From NCBI GenBank assembly GCA_903837255.1, contig CAILTZ010000861.1:1-7602 (forward strand): a DNA stretch of 7,602 nucleotides, given 5' to 3'. The notes under the pieces are model-generated. The model did no database searches. It saw only the letters and a list, made by a program, of their open reading frames with translations, and had not been told where the DNA came from. The position numbers and the translations under genes are program-made. The DNA is from an uncultured Pirellula sp. GTDB taxonomy: Bacteria; Planctomycetota; Planctomycetia; Pirellulales; Pirellulaceae. This document shows, piece after piece, positions 7,138 through 7,602 of this stretch (position 1 is the first letter of the stretch; each line of letters starts with the position of its first letter).

Positions 7138-7602
7138 GTAGCTTTGGAGAAGGTGGGGATGGGAGAGGGATCTCACGCGGAGACGCGGAGACGCGGAGAG
7201 AACTGGATGAAGTTACGGGAGCGATTATTGATTGTTCGATTAGGTTGCATCAATCGGTTGGTCCAGGCTTACTGGAAAGTGTTTATGAAGCGATTCTTGC
7301 CCGCGATCTTATGCGGCGTGGATGGAAGGTGGAGCGACAGAAGTTGCTTCGCTTTGAATACGATGGCATGGTGTTTGAGGAGGGGCTTCGACTCGATTTG
7401 CTTGTGGATGACCGCGTGATTGTCGAATTGAAATCGGTCGAGACCATCCACCCGGTCCACAAGAAGCAGCTTCTCACCTACCTGCGGCTGGCCCATCAAC
7501 CGGTGGGGCTATTGATCAACTTCGGAGCGGCAACACTCAAGGAAGGTCTTCATCGGGTCGTGAACAATCTCGCCCCTTCGGCTTCGTCGCTGCTGAGAGT
7601 CA
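7134..7602 (+). CDS. GxxExxY protein (PD-(D/E)XK nuclease-like), C-terminus beyond the right edge
   Basis: From ATG 7134 the frame is open for 156 codons to the window end. It carries the signature GLLESVY (45-51) that names the GxxExxY family (PDDEXK_3). The nuclease-like core is RLDLLVDD (Asp88) and VIVELK (Glu98, Lys100), followed by the family's QLLTYLRL (112-119) and GLLINFGAATLKEG (125-138). Family members are about 120-140 residues, so nearly all of the protein is present. No biochemical role is firmly established for the family; the fold suggests DNA binding or cleavage. The ATG overlaps the hsdR stop (ATGA), with a GAGGG at 7119-7123 as a possible ribosome site, suggesting coupled translation. 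The first about 22 residues (Gly/Arg-rich) are not part of the usual family core and are partly encoded by an 8-bp tandem repeat. No other in-frame ATG occurs until Met60, inside the core. Confidence 0.87.
   Translation, partial: MSSFGEGGDGRGISRGDAETRRELDEVTGAIIDCSIRLHQSVGPGLLESVYEAILARDLMRRGWKVERQKLLRFEYDGMVFEEGLRLDLLVDDRVIVELKSVETIHPVHKKQLLTYLRLAHQPVGLLINFGAATLKEGLHRVVNNLAPSASSLLRV
7175..7198 (+). repeat. Three perfect tandem copies of the 8-mer acgcggag
   Basis: Units occupy 7175-7182, 7183-7190 and 7191-7198. They fall inside the 5' end of the GxxExxY reading frame, encoding RGDAETRR in that frame. Because the unit is 8 bp, gain or loss of one copy would shift the frame between the ATG and the conserved core. 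Repeats of this kind (read in another frame as HAETRRRGE) are, from memory, often found just ahead of GxxExxY genes in many bacteria. Confidence 0.85.

Noticed and set aside
7175..7198. CRISPR array
   Set aside because: Units are 8 bp and contiguous, with no spacers.
7144..7419. Plus-strand open frame containing HAETRRRGEN
   Set aside because: It is an out-of-frame reading of the tandem repeat and the GxxExxY gene; the other frame has the family motifs.

Overview
The window looks like planctomycete DNA (Rhodopirellula/Pirellula-type). The main evidence is a minus-strand pair of genes for a DUF1592-family 'planctomycete cytochrome' protein and a DUF1552 protein, a pairing typical of that phylum. 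Short GC-rich palindromes between genes are also in keeping with it. Coding DNA is moderately GC-rich, and Shine-Dalgarno signals are weak or absent.

Layout. (1) Positions 1-2898, minus strand: a two-gene exported unit, DUF1592 (2898-604) then DUF1552 (598 to the left edge), 5 bases apart. The first has a Sec-type signal peptide and two CXXCH haem motifs; the second has a twin-arginine-type signal. (2) Positions 2899-3999: about 1.1 kb with no convincing intact gene. It holds a tandem pair of palindromes (3255-3309) and two short coding-like scraps (about 3508-3687 and 3815-3988). (3) Positions 4000-7137, plus strand: an hsdR gene (type I restriction, EcoR124I-like) read in one frame of 1046 codons but broken by a single in-frame TAA at 5323-5325, just after helicase motif III. 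The second half also carries an in-frame palindrome-rich segment (about 5476-5595) with codon use unlike the rest of the gene. (4) Positions 7134 to the right edge: a GxxExxY protein with a PD-(D/E)XK nuclease-like core. Its ATG overlaps the hsdR stop (ATGA), and its first codons run through three perfect 8-bp tandem repeats.

How the parts fit. The left operon is probably host cell-surface or periplasmic machinery of poorly known function. The right side is an accessory defence locus. HsdR would be the motor and nuclease subunit of a type I restriction enzyme, but neither hsdM nor hsdS is in the window, and the nonsense codon splits the motor between its two RecA-like lobes. As read, restriction is probably inactive unless the stop is read through, is a sequencing error, or the two halves reassemble. 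The most interesting signals are the precise single-codon break, the palindromic insertion tolerated in frame, and the 8-bp repeat that could switch the GxxExxY reading frame on and off.
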